From: Eutreptiella sp. 'Long Island Sound 2002'
Lineage: Eukaryota; Euglenozoa; Euglenophyceae; Eutreptiales; Eutreptiaceae
Reading direction: 5' to 3'
Assembly: GCA_964036045.1 (NCBI GenBank)
Contig: OZ038397.1
Coordinates: 23,590,032 to 23,654,031, forward strand
DNA: 64,000 bases
Positions 34,400 to 45,953 of the stretch are shown in pieces. The translations under genes were made by a program, and so were the position numbers. The notes beneath the pieces were generated by a model. That model was not told the origin of the DNA. It saw only the letters and a program-made list of their open reading frames with translations, and searched no databases. Numbering within the stretch: position 1 is the stretch's first letter; each line of letters starts with the position of its first letter.

Positions 34400-35727
34400 T
34401 GTCTACCACTCGAGTGAACTGCAGCTAAAACTTTGGACAAAATTGCTTGTGGCACACAAATTGTGCCTTGGTGAAATATTTTTCCTTTCTGCAAGAGAAA
34501 ATATGCGTCCCTCTTAGGATCGTCCACATACTCAGTGGTTTTCAATTCCGCCCACAGCTTCTTGTAGACCTTGTCCTTAGCATAATACTTAGACCAATCC
34601 TGATACAATACATGTATGTCTGGGGGGACATGTACTTCGTGTACTGCATGGATAGAGGCTTCAGCTAGGCACTCAGCCCCTGCTGTATGCCAGCTTAGAT
34701 TGTTTAGACTGCGAGTGACTTCTTTTAACGCGATGGGCACATCACTGCTTGAATGGACTGAGAGGTCTTCATGTATGATGGCGACCAACTCAGAAAACTC
34801 GTTGGTGACCATTGCATCTGGCATTACAAAATGCTCTCGCGCAACCGCTTGGGACTGCTGACGAGCTTGTTGATAACACGCACGTAGTGTGCGTACTTGT
34901 TCCCCATGGTCGCCTAAAGCGACCATGGAGACTACTCCATCAATGTCGGTCCGTGCTGTGCAGGAACCAAAAGCATCGCGGTATTTGTGTCTCAAAACTT
35001 TTTCGTGTTCTAATTTCTCTTGACGCGCAACTTCCGTCCATCCCAAAGCATCGTCATCAGACCCATGGAAGTTGGTATCCTGCGCTGCCCCTCCAGGGTA
35101 GGCCCACCTTGATAGAGTATCACCGTCAGCATTGTCATCGCCTGGAATGTACTCTATCAAGAGATTGCAACCGCTAAGGAACTCACCTGCCACCTACCCC
35201 GTCGTCCCAAACGGGCCAGAGATGGTGCACAAGTCTTCCTTATACCATTGGACAATGCTTTTGTGGTCAGTTGTGACCACAACCTCCCTGAATGCATTCC
35301 AGGATTGGAATTTTAGAAGACACCACACCAATGCGTAAGTCTCCTTTTCCCTGACCGTCCGGCCCATTTGACCCAAAAACTTATCCCCTTGTCGGCTACC
35401 CTGCAGCTTATGTGAAAAATATGCAATAGGCATGTCCCTTCCATCGGGTTGTTGCTGCTTCAAGATGCCACCTACTGCATAGTCAGTCGCGTCCGACTCA
35501 ATGATCCAACTGCCCGACAAGTCTGGCAGACACAACTTTGCATTCCGTACAATCTCCGCCTTGAGCTTCTCAAAGCCCTCAATCATTCGGGCATTCCACG
35601 TGATCTTCATCTGTTTGGGGGGGAGTTTGATTTTTTTTCTCTTCACTGGTTTGCCGTGTCCGTCCAAAGTACCTTTCTTGTCGGGGGGGATGGGCTCATA
35701 CTGATACTTACCAGACAGCGCCTCCAT
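34333..35727 (-). pseudogene. Retroelement RNase H and downstream remnant
   Basis: Same frame as reverse transcriptase but interrupted by TAG at 35194-35196. The first part has the RNase H residues in WIIESDATDYAVGGILKQ, REKETYALVW and TTDHKSIVQWY, and the conserved end IEYIPGDDNADGDTLSR follows the stop. After it come about 250 residues whose LLQKGKIFHQGTICVP stretch sits where the zinc-binding H2C2 module normally starts. No integrase D,D,E core follows before the frame ends. Confidence 0.82.
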
Positions 35728-35742
35728 GAGAGGCGCTGCCTA

Positions 35743-36495
35743 CTCAGCATACTTATGAATATAAATGGAATACCAATTCGCCAACCCAAGGAAGCCCTTG
35801 AGTGCTTTTGGCGTCTTGATATCCTCATCCTGCCAGCTGGCTACAGCTTGCGTCTTGGCTGGGTCTGGCAGGCGCTTCCCATTACGCAAAATTTGGCCGA
35901 CATACTTTACTTGGCGCATAAACAAGAAGCATTTGCTGGGCTTAACCGTAAGTCCAGCACCTGCAAACACCTTAAACATGCGAAAACCCATTTGGTAGTG
36001 GTGTTCAAAACAAGCGTCCCATTCTTGTACACTATCAGAGAGTGGGGGATCTGAATCACAATATGCATGGCCGTCCATCAGTTTGCCTTTTCCTCGTTTT
36101 CCAGGGGGGGGTTTACCAGTAGAGGAAAGGATGTCATCAATATATGGACCTGATTCGGGCATACAGTTACGAAGTACATGTTGTACCATACGTTGGAATA
36201 CTTGTGGTCCGACCTTGACCCCCATGGGTAAGACGGTCCACATGTTTGTACGAAAGGGGGTGATGAATGCGGTGAGCGGTTGCGACTCCTCGGCTAGCCT
36301 CATCTGGTGAAAGCCATCCTCGAGGTCGACCAAAATAAAAATAAAACGCCCACGTTGTTTGGCGATTTGGTCCTCAATTACCGGAAGCGGAAAATTGTAG
36401 CCATCTAACTGGCTGTTGAGCCATCGGTAATCAATCACCAACTGCCACTTGCCATTGGGCTTGGGGACCAAAAAGGCCCTGCTCACCCAGTCCAT
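35743..36495 (-). pseudogene. Retroelement reverse transcriptase
   Basis: RNA-directed DNA polymerase of the Ty3/gypsy class. Motifs in order: SRAFLVPKPNGKWQLVIDYR, LVDLEDGFHQMRL, LPMGVKVGPQVFQ, the catalytic YIDD (codons at 36133-36144), CFLFMRQVKYVGQIL and LKGFLGLANWY. The palm residues look intact. An in-frame TAG at 35740 separates it from the RNase H segment, and the start is out of frame with the upstream region. Confidence 0.9.
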
Positions 36496-38830
36496 TTGTC
36501 ACTACAAAGTACAACAAAGCCTCTATTGATGGACTCGTCCACCATTTCCTGTAAAATTTTCTCCCTAACTCCTACGGCACGTACCGCCTTACAAGATTTG
36601 GCAACCACGCCCTTCTTTTCTTTGAGGCGTACGGTACCAAACTCACCTCGCGCTTTCAATTGAGCTGGAGTGACATCACTCCGCTTTTTGGAGGTAAAGA
36701 CGCTTTGCCGAAAATACTCCTCCATGCGCTGGCGGTACTTCTCGGTACCAGGGTATTGCTCATCACCCTGGATTACTGACCTAATACACCTGCTGTAAAG
36801 AGGATTATGCACTTGATCACCCCTCCCACAAAGCCCTTTCGTTCCCTGTGCCTGAATGTCTTCCATAGTCACGTCAACTGGGAAGGCACCAAGGGGTTCC
36901 CAATCTTGATGTTCGTTTCCAGAGGAAACGTTCTCAGGGTTACCGTAAGGATTGATAGGGTGGGGGTCTACCCGAGTTTCATCAATAGGCACACCAACCC
37001 CAAACTGCTGATCTTCCTCCTCATCGAGGTCGATATCAGCTTGCTGCTGCCCAACTGCATCAAAATATACCAAACGATACTGCTCGCCCGGGGGTGTACG
37101 AAGGATTTTGCCGTCCTTGGTTTGAAAAATTTCAGAAGTAGGGGGAATATCCACCCAATCAATCGTGATTTCCCCCATCATCCACCACCACTCATGCTGC
37201 TTTCGCGTGGGAAGCAACATGAACCCTTTACACCCTTCACCAAAAATCTTTTGGACAGCTCTTTTGTACATCCCTGTGGGTGGCAACACCCACAAGGTTG
37301 AGCCTACCCACTCCTTGTACAAAGGCCCCTTGAACGCCCGTGAAAATGTTTTGGGCGAAAGGGCCAAGGGGGGATGCTTGCTAAATACATCTACATCTAT
37401 ATGGATTTCACGCTCACTACACCAATCACGCACCAATTGTACAACATTTGGCCTTAGGCATAAATCACCACGCCTAGCCACAGACGCAAAGGCATGCCAC
37501 TTGGGCTTGTGGCGCACCTCGGCCTGCAGCCGCTTTACAGATGATGTGGCACCACACTGCACTGGTTTGGCCGGAGAAGAGGACTTCAGGATATCGGCTT
37601 CGATGGACATCAGACTAGATGGGTCGGTTACAGCCACTGGAGGCAAAGAGGCAAGCTTTGCCTGTTCCGCTCGACTGTAGCCCCACCCACCCATAAAGTG
37701 GTCTGGTGCACAAGGGGGCTTGTAGCGGTTTGTGGAGTTGCCCACGCACTCATCATCGGTAACCGCTTCAGAGGACATTCTCTCTGAGTCCGCCTCGGAA
37801 TTTGTTTCCCACCAAGCGGTATCATGTGAATCCTTTCTGTGGTCCCGGCCAGAGAGTTGGCAAAGCTCGTTCTTCACCTCACGACACTGCTCCGGATATC
37901 GAAGTCCCAACGCCAGTAACGTGGCGTCTAAGACCTCCACCGTTGCTTCGTCTGCTGGGTTAGCCTGACCCAGGGCGACGTCTAGGCTATGGTCTACCAT
38001 ATGCTCTAAACGCACAGGCAATCCTCGTGGGATTCCCGTGGCCCGTAGCCCCACAAACGGGCTGGGCTTAGCAATGACCCTTCCGAGTACACCGGAGGAT
38101 AATGCAAACCATTGTAACATAACACAAGTGGAGAGGTGTCCAAGCCCTCTCAGAACAGACTGGTAATGATGGGCTAAACATGCCACAATACACAACATAC
38201 GGCACGTCACGCTATGCAAGACAGCTTCAAACTCAAGCTGGGCTGAAGTACGCCTAGCTGTCGAATGTGAAATGCACACGGCACGCTGATTGACGTGCAT
38301 GGCAGAAAACAATTGGGAATAGGAAAGTAGCAAGTCTTGCCAGGCTCGTTCCTCCTGTACACGGAGGAGGTAACCTGCACGACATGCCTCGGTTCGGACT
38401 GACCAAAGTGTCGGTCGCGGTGCGTCACCCGGCACAGTTTGATTCTTGTCCGCCATACACACACGGTCAGTCCTACCAAACCCACCCTTGCGGTCTGTTT
38501 CATCCAAACTGTCTGTCTGAACAACATCACATACTGCATACCGATTGAGGAGTAGTTGCGCAACCGGCTTGTCACCTGGCACCACCCGGTACTCAGTAGT
38601 GCCCTCATTGGCAATGATGATTTGTATGTGGTCCCTGTAGTCATTGTCAATGACGCCACCGGCCACATCCAGCCAATACTTCAATGCCAAACTGGACCTA
38701 GAAGCTAATTGTCCATACAAACCTGTTGGGATGACCATGGCCAGGTCGGTTGGCACTGGGAGGAACTACTACCTTGGCTGCGGCAAACAGGTCGAGTCTT
38801 GCAGACCCTGGGGTGCCATGTCTTGGTAAT
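36483..38830 (-). pseudogene. Retroelement dUTPase plus unassigned pol region
   Basis: dUTPase hydrolyses dUTP to limit uracil in DNA. Motif I (SARLDLFAA) lies in one frame at about 38790-38815. A frame change leads into a 757-codon frame with motif II (PTGLYGQLASRSSLALK), motif III (GVIDNDYRDHIQI), motif IV (GDKPVAQLL) and motif V (RKGGFGRTD). The rest (about 650 residues) is charged and unassigned. Near its last third is a segment with IDVDVFSKHP and, further on, LWVLPPTGMY, resembling the Asp-Phe-Ala/Pro-Pro pattern of RNase H-like or Dam-like domains in some retroelements. The frame starts at a GTG by calculation, not a real initiation codon. It ends TGG-ACT-GGG-TGA, one base out of frame with reverse transcriptase. 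Confidence 0.75.
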
Positions 38831-39381
38831 CTGGCATGCTCAGACAACAGCTTCACCATCAAGGGGGGTCTGGTTGTGCAAAACCCGGCATGAGCCCGCT
38901 TAGTGCAACGGAGTACTCATGAGTTTCTAAAATGAGCTTGCACACCAGGCTCAAATTCATGTGGGTCATGCACTGTTCTAGCGATGCGTGGACATCGCTC
39001 CTCACCCGAAGTTGGAGGGGTTGTGACTGAAGACTCGGGCAGAGCGACATGACATCGCTGCACTCGAAGGCTTTTATAAAAACTGTCATGCGTTTTATAT
39101 ACCGTGTCAGGTCCCAAATCCGTGTCCTGATAAGTCCCAAAGTGAGATCCTATGTCATGAATCAGCATGCGACCATGCCATGTGACCTTTCATACAGGGT
39201 CAGTCTGCCATGGATCTGCACTTGTTGGCTTTAAACACCCATACAAAAGGCCCAATTTGTCATGTTTGTCCATGGCCTGCAAACATACCATAGGCTGTGT
39301 ACCATGCTCGAGACAATGTTTCAAGTAATTGCACGCCACACATCGGACACGACACTCTTGCTCGGGCTGACATTGGTGACA

Positions 39382-39968
39382 TTAGACCACGGTTCTCAGG
39401 GGACCAGTCCAAGGGCGGAGTTTAATACAATCCGTTGGCACCAAGTACGGCAATCCGGGTATCAAGGCGAAACCAAATCGTAATAAAAAAGGAAAGCCGA
39501 TTATAAACTTGGAGCCTATATCCAATATGTATACAAATACATGTTTACAACGAAACAGTTGTGGGCCGTTGCTGCTATGTGCCGGCAGCACTACATTCAC
39601 CAATACCCCCTTTTGGCCACCGTGGATGGTGTTTTTGTCAGCACTGTCACATGCTGCGGAAAAGGGGCATCCACGATGAGATCTTGTGGGAACAGACCAA
39701 TACCAGCACAAAATGGAACACCGCTGCCAGTATCAGCCAAACCCTCAATATCTTTGGGGGGTTCAGGGGGTATCACACCTTTGCTCGACGGGAACTCCAA
39801 GCGCATTGGAGTGACCAGCTCACGCTGCTCCGTTTTGGTTTTACGCACCTTCTCAGGCTGACGGTCAGTACCTGGCCCATCAAAACCTATATGTAACACA
39901 CTGCAAACAGCCGTTCGCCACACTGGACCACCGGGCCATACCTTGCGCGGTGCCCATTTTCCTGCCAC
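39382..39968 (-). pseudogene. Retroelement aspartic protease, frameshifted
   Basis: One frame has the retropepsin active site read as GLADTGSGVPF (DTGS codons at 39723-39734). The C-terminal half continues in another frame, where DIGSKFIIGFPFLL resembles the conserved Ile-Gly-x-x-Phe-Leu segment closing the fold. The frame change between them marks decay. Retropepsins cut the element's polyprotein. Confidence 0.6.
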
Positions 39969-40562
39969 TGCATGTGATGGTGCCGCATTTGCCTTTCGGG
40001 AATTCGGGGGAGCGGCCCGCAGACTCTTGGAGCGGCTTAGGCCTTTTCCCGTGGCGTCACCCTAATCTTTGTTGGTCCGACGGCTCGAGGGTTGGGGTGA
40101 ATTTGACCTGCGCTTGTCTCGCGACCCTGACCTGGAACCTGTAGATCCAGTTCGCTCTCGCGGTGTGGACCTTTTATCACGGGAGCCTTGACGGTCATCC
40201 CGATTCTTCCATGACGGCTTAAGCCCCTACACTGCTCTGTATTGGGCCAGAATCTGGCTTGTTGGCCCAGGGCCACCCTGGAAGCGGGTTGGTGCCCCTG
40301 TGGATTCCGCCATGTGGGCTCCGAACTATTAGCTCAGCGAGTCTGCCATCGCCATGTTACAGTTCAATCCTACACCATTTCTTCTAACACTCCTGAACTC
40401 AGTCCTAGGCAAGATGCGCACAAGAAGATAGCCCCTGTGGCGTGGTGGGCTGGTACCATTCGCGCGCTGCGGTTCCCGAGCCAAGGCCGCAGTGCGACAC
40501 ACGTTATCCGTACGGACCTGGCAAATGGTCGTACCACAGACACACACGACACACACACACAC

Positions 40563-40652
<90 letters not shown>

Positions 40653-40693
40653 GCACGCACGCACGCACACGCACTCACGCACGCGCGCGCGCG

Positions 40694-40741
<48 letters not shown>

Positions 40742-43171
40742 CCCAGCACCCCGGGGGAAGCGGGACACACAGTGCAAAAAACACACACAAACACACTATA
40801 TGAGCGAGTGAGCACTGGCAGGGCCTGAAATGCCCTGTACCAGCAGACACCCATGCGGCAAATGGCATGACATGGGTGCACTTTCCCAGCCCAGGCAGTT
40901 GGGATCCGCCCTCCCACTTGTGTACGCATGGCCCAGGTCAGGGACCCAAAGGTCAGATGGGGATCGCGTGCTCGGACAAGGCTGTGCCCACAAGTTGCAG
41001 GCATTTTGTCACGGGCTCCGGGCTGAATGTCCACCTGTCGCCGTCCCCACTTCACTCCATTTGAGCAGAAACGTGGTGCATTCCGAGGCAGGCGTCTCAT
41101 GATGAGCAGAAGCAACTCTTCACATGCATGACCCAACCCCTCTGTCCCATCCATGGGCTCACATCCAAATCAGTGCAGCCTCTCAGCTACCAAAAGATGT
41201 GGCCAGAAAAAGAAAATGGACGGGGTGGTGGAGCCTCGACAAAACCCTGCTTACGTGCGTGCTCAGTAGCCCCCCCCCCCCCGAAATACGTGGGTGGTAC
41301 AGTGCAAAAAGCCTGCTTGCCACACTGGGTGGCGTTGGGGTAAGCCCCCAACGGGGCTTGTCAATAAAAAGAAAGCAGAATTGCAAGAGGGGGGGGGGAG
41401 GCTCGCTTGAAAAGGGGGATGAGACATATCTACTTGACAGCAAAATGGACGGAATGACAGACAGAAACCGGTGCAGAATCACATGTGAGTGCCTTGCGCT
41501 CCACAGTCTGAAAAGCTTGAAAGGGTGGGGAGAGGCCTTGGGGTGAAGGCCAACCGCTGCAAAACCGTGACTGCCACAGGCATGCCCCCGCCCCTCGTTC
41601 CCTCTACAACCGGCACACAACCACATCACGTTACATCTCCGACCAAAAAACCTGTGGTCACACAAAAACCACAAAAACGATCTTCAGACAGCGACCTGGT
41701 GCTTAGACAAGGCTGTACATGTGCAGGGGGGGGTTTTGGCATGACGCCATGGTGTGATGATCTCGTCTGCAGCTGGCGGCGCCGACTGGCCGGCGGCGCC
41801 TACTGTGCAGGGGGGGTGGGAAGACCTACTTAAAGAGTGTGGATTGGGACATATGTGAAATGGGGATGAAAAACAGACAGACAGACAGTACACCAAATAC
41901 AAATTGAGGTAATGCACTCCTCAGCATGACATGTGCAGGGGGGTACCACAAGCCAACTGAGATTATCGGAGGTCAGTCTCCAAGATGCCTTCGGTTTGTG
42001 TGTTCCCTTTGGTACCAACATTTCGAAACGTTCCGGATCGACACCCGCCTCATGAGCAAGCTGCTGAGCGGCGGGGGCGAGCACTGCGGGTTACAGGGGT
42101 CCTCGGCTTCTCTCTGTCCTGCCACCTCCATTTCCCACCCGCTGTGCGGTGGTCCCCTCCACCGGCCCCCGGGCCAGCGTTCAAGGCGTGTGAGGACATG
42201 AGCAGAGAGGCAAGCCAGGCTGCACCGGGAGGCCTCACGACGACAATGTGCAAATTGTTTTTGCGCTTCACAAAATGACAGTTCGCCGGGGGGGGGGGGG
42301 GGGGGGGGCAGCAGTCCCACAGCAGACACCTGGACGTGCCACAGAGGAGAGGGTCAGACGGGCGGTTTCGCATCAGCACGAGGCGATGGCATGCCCGAGA
42401 TGCGGGTCGAGCACCCTTGCAAAGACGTCAATTGGGTTTGAGGCCCCCAATCCGTTTGGGCATTGCCGGGACGCCGCTTGCGTCGTGGCCTTCCGCTGTG
42501 GCGGTTCCGCGGGGCCCGGGGGCGGGCCTGCCCCATGGGCCCCGTGTCGAAGCGCAGTGGACGCTGCTCTGCCTCCGTCACTCGCGATTCCGTGCTGGCG
42601 CTCTTGACTGATGGCCAGCCCCCCCCCCCCCCTCCTGAGCACGTGCGGCGAGGCGCATTGCCCACGACCAGAGCCCCCCCCCCCCCGTGCCCGTGTGGGG
42701 GGGGGCGCAAGCGACCCCCGATCCGCACGAGCGACACTGACAGACCGCGTGGGTGGCTCGTGCGTCCAAAGGTACCCCCCCCTCCCCCCGAGAGGCCCCG
42801 CCCGTGCGCTTTGCTTTTCCCAGCGAAACACCCGCCGCAGACCCCAACCGCGGCGCCTTTCGCGGCCCACAGCCCCGCGGAGGGGGGGCATGGACCGTCC
42901 TGCCCCCCCCCCCCCCTTTGTGCATGGGTCAGGGAAGACAACGGTCGGACGGGCAGAGACGGAGGCCGTTCGGGTCCCGGGGCTGAAAAGTGGGCACATC
43001 GCCGTCCCCGGCCCCCCCCCATTTTCGTCTACGGCAACGCGGAGCACTCCGAGGCAGACCCTTGTCCTGAGCAAAAGGCGCTGCTACACGCCCGATCCGG
43101 CCCGGACCTGTGGTACTGCGCACCGCTGCGCGTATGTGCGTAGGCGCGACGGTACTCCCCCCCCCCCCCCT
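39969..43171. other. Unassigned C/G-rich interval
   Basis: No supported gene. The first few hundred bases may hold the decayed gag end of the retroelement, but I could not identify a zinc knuckle. Contains the CA microsatellite and many homopolymers, including 21 consecutive G at 42288-42308. Confidence 0.5.
40539..40738. repeat. CA microsatellite
   Basis: About 200 bp of CACACA, interrupted near the middle by CGCACGCACGCACG and CGCGCGCGCG. Confidence 0.97.
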
Positions 43172-43290
43172 GGGGCTCCGTTGACACAACCAAAACACGT
43201 TCAGGCCCACAGAGGGTCAGAATGAGCGGTGGCGAGAGGCCGATGGGCGCCGCCAAAGGCACACAATCGGATACCGAGGCCTTGTGCCAA
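43172..43290. repeat. Direct duplication, arm 1
   Basis: GGGGCTCCGTTGACACAACC through GAGGCCTTGTGCCAA, about 95% like 45359-45478. It is followed at once by a C run and repeat copy D. Confidence 0.88.
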
Positions 43291-43520
43291 CCCCCCCCCC
43301 CCGTGTGACATTCCGTCTGGTTGTTGCTCCTTTACGGGGGCCCTGGACAGTCACCCGTTCTTCCCTTCGCATGTTGCGTCGGGTCGCTGCGTTCTGTCGG
43401 CCGCTGCGGCCGGTGCTCTGCTGGTGTCGTTTCCGCGTTCGCGGAGCCCAGTAGTTGGTGCGTTGGGGCTGTGCTGAATGTGGCATGGTGTGCCGTTTGC
43501 GTGTCAGCGGCGCCCAATAG
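43291..43520 (-). repeat. Poly-G-ended dispersed repeat, truncated copy D
   Basis: Twelve C, then GTGTGACATTCCGTC, ending at GGCGCCCAATAG, where another run of about 14 C begins. It immediately follows one arm of a 120-bp direct duplication whose other arm (45359-45478) lacks the element. Confidence 0.8.
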
Positions 43521-44414
43521 TCCCCCCCCCCCCCCGAACGCGCGACCCCCCCCCAAACCGCCGGGAGGAACGGTCCCAAATGACCCCCGCCCCCCAAATG
43601 CGCGAGGACCCAAACCTGCCCTTTCCACGACACCTCCGTTGTACTCAGCGGACAGCTTTTCTTCGGCGCCTTCAGCGCCGTGGACTTGTGGGGCAAATGA
43701 CCCCCCCCCCCCCCGCCCCCGGGGGACTGTGCGGGGGGCCGGGGGTTCCGCACGGCAGTGCGCAGCGGCTTCACCAACGCACGGGGGTGCGCGCCTCCAG
43801 CGCGTAGCAATTCCGCTGCGTAGTCCACCGCAGCAGTGCGTCGCATGTGCGCAGTACCGGGGGCCAAGCGGTGCGCCGCGTGCGCACACTGCGCACGCGA
43901 TGTGGACGCGACCAGACCACATGCCCGGCACCCCCCCCCCCCCGCCGCCGGCGGGTTGCGTGGCACCGCGTGCCCGTGCAGCGTTTGCGGACACGCGGTG
44001 CGTGCGTAGCAAGGCCCAGGCGCATGGGACTGCACAGTGCAATGGCCCTCACACGGCCCCTCTTCCCCAAATGCAAACGGGCAGACGCGTCTGTGCGCCC
44101 TGGACCCCAACACTTGTGGTCAGGAACACGGCGGAAGGGACATGAGACGGGGGTGGCCGTACGTTGGACAAGGCCTCGCTGGCGCAGGCCGAGGGCGAGG
44201 GTGGGGCGGTGCACGGGCCCCTCGCACTCCGCGGGCTCAGCCACGCGTCCCACGGCAAATCCAGCGCTGCACGGCCTCCAACCGCCGAAAGAGAGACCGG
44301 TCCCCGTATTCGTGGGGCCCGCTGTTGAACTTGCGTACTGCCCCCCCCGCCGGTCTTCGCCGGTTGGCACAAGGCGGACCCTCCAACAGCCACACAAAAA
44401 AGAGAACGAACGTA

Positions 44415-44709
44415 CCCCCCCCCCCCCCTGTGTGACATTCCGTCGGGTTGTGGTTTCTTTACGGGGCCCTGGACAGTCACCCGTTCTTCCCTTCGCATGT
44501 GACGTCGGGTCGCTGCGTTCTGTCGGCCGCTGTGGCCGGTGCTCTGCTGGTGTCGTTTCCGCGTTCGCGGAGCCCAGTCGTTGCTGTGCCCGGGCTGTGC
44601 CGGATGTGGCGGGATGTGCCGTTTGCGCGTCAGCGGGGCCCAGTAGTTGGCGTACTGGGGGTTGTGCTGGTTGTTGCGGGGGGTCGTTTGACTGTTTATG
44701 CCGCCCACA
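44415..44709 (-). repeat. Poly-G-ended dispersed repeat, copy C
   Basis: Starts with 14 C followed by TGTGTGACATTCCGTC (poly-G end, reversed) and runs to GCCGCCCACA. The distal 50 bp seen in copies A and B are missing. Confidence 0.8.
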
Positions 44710-45950
44710 ACCCCCCCTTCCCCTGCGAGAACCGCGGCAAAAGCACCGAATGTGACCGGAACATCACCCGCTGTTGCCAACAAAAGGGCGTTGAGGCCGC
44801 ACGAGGACACAAGCAGCAACGCGCTGCGACGGCACTGCACCGGTCCCGCCGCTTCCCCGATCCCCGCCTCCAAAGGCCAAGAAAGAGGGAACGCGGGGGG
44901 CAGGACGGCAATCCGTCGCCCTACAACACCGTCCCCCAGCCCCAAACCACAGAACACACCCCCGGTCTTCGTGGACCACCCGAAAAAGGAACCACCAAAG
45001 TCCACGGCTCCAAAAGGCGCGGGAACAAAGCAGCCGATCAAGGCCCCGTGCGCTGTGCGTACGAGGGTTGGCTTAGAGGCAGGACGAGGCAGGACGGGGC
45101 CCCCCTGGCGTACACGTCGCGAGGGAAGGACTCCAAAAGTTGCGGAAGCAGGTCAGTCTTTTGAGGTCCTGCGCGCTGCGTGTACAGGGGGTCAGCGCAC
45201 CGGCGTGGGCGGGCCGTACCCGCATGGCGCTTCCCTGTGCCCCCCCCCCCCCCCGGACTCGGGGTGTGCATCGGGATGCCCCTGGTCAATGGCACGGGCC
45301 ACAGCCCCGTCTCCGGGACGGCCGACCCCCGGAGTAGTCAAACAGGACAAGTCATCCGGGGGCTCCGTTGACACAACCAAAACACGTTCAGGCCCACGGA
45401 GGGTCAGAATGAGCAGTGGCGAGAGGCCAATAGGCGCCGCCAAAGGCAAACAGTCGGATACCGAGGCCTTGTGCCAACCCCCCCCGACCCCCCCCCCCCC
45501 CCTCAGTGTACGCGGTGCGACGGGAGGACCCGCGTCAATGGCTCCGGTTTGCTCTCGGGGCGCCCTCCCGTGCCCATCCCCGGGGCCTGTCGACTGCGTG
45601 GCCCCTCCGCGGGGGCAGGCCTCCCTCCCCCTGCGCCGCCGACGAGTCCAAACGCTGCGGAAACAACACCTCCGCAAAGAGGGGGTGGGGGGGGGGGCAG
45701 GGGCATCCACAGCCCCTTAGCCCCCCCCCGCGCCGCACGGCCACCACCGCCACCACCCCCCCCCCCCCCCTGCCCCACCAGCATCACAGCACAGGGCACC
45801 CACAGTCCACGGACAAGAGGCGGAGGGGCGGTTCGGCGGCCATTCCGCGCTGGTCGGAGGGCCGCTCGACGCGCGGCGCTGGTCGACACTTCGGTCACTG
45901 GCCTCCGCCGCCGGGCCCCGACCGAAGACGGGGGGCGGCGTACGTGTCGG
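44710..45950. other. C-rich interval without supported gene
   Basis: Apart from duplication arm 2, I see only GC-rich sequence with C runs. Long open frames on both strands are explained by high GC. Confidence 0.45.
45359..45478. repeat. Direct duplication, arm 2
   Basis: Second arm, followed by C runs and then TCAGTGTACGCGG, with no dispersed element. Confidence 0.88.
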
Positions 45951-45953
45951 GCT

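Larger units (their letters stand above)
34333..39968 (-). mobile_element. Decayed Ty3/gypsy-type LTR retroelement with dUTPase
   Basis: Domain order along the minus strand: aspartic protease (about 39970-39380), dUTPase (38830-38440), a long unassigned region, reverse transcriptase (36495-35743), and RNase H with the start of the C-terminal segment (35727-34333). Reading-frame damage: a shift inside the protease, another inside dUTPase motif I, a shift between the dUTPase-containing frame and reverse transcriptase (near 36485), and in-frame TAG codons at 35740-35742 and 35194-35196. No zinc-binding H2C2/integrase domain, convincing gag or LTR pair was recognised, so this is an inactive, truncated copy. 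Reverse-transcriptase/RNase H similarity fits Ty3/gypsy (Metaviridae-like) elements. Confidence 0.88.

Noticed and set aside
35194-36144. Non-standard genetic code (TAG as sense)
   Set aside because: ERG4 uses TAG as its natural stop after the conserved C-terminus, and the seven kinesin exons contain no in-frame TAG; the element is otherwise frameshifted.
40329-40868. Cys/Val-rich frames around the CA microsatellite
   Set aside because: They are direct translations of the dinucleotide repeat.
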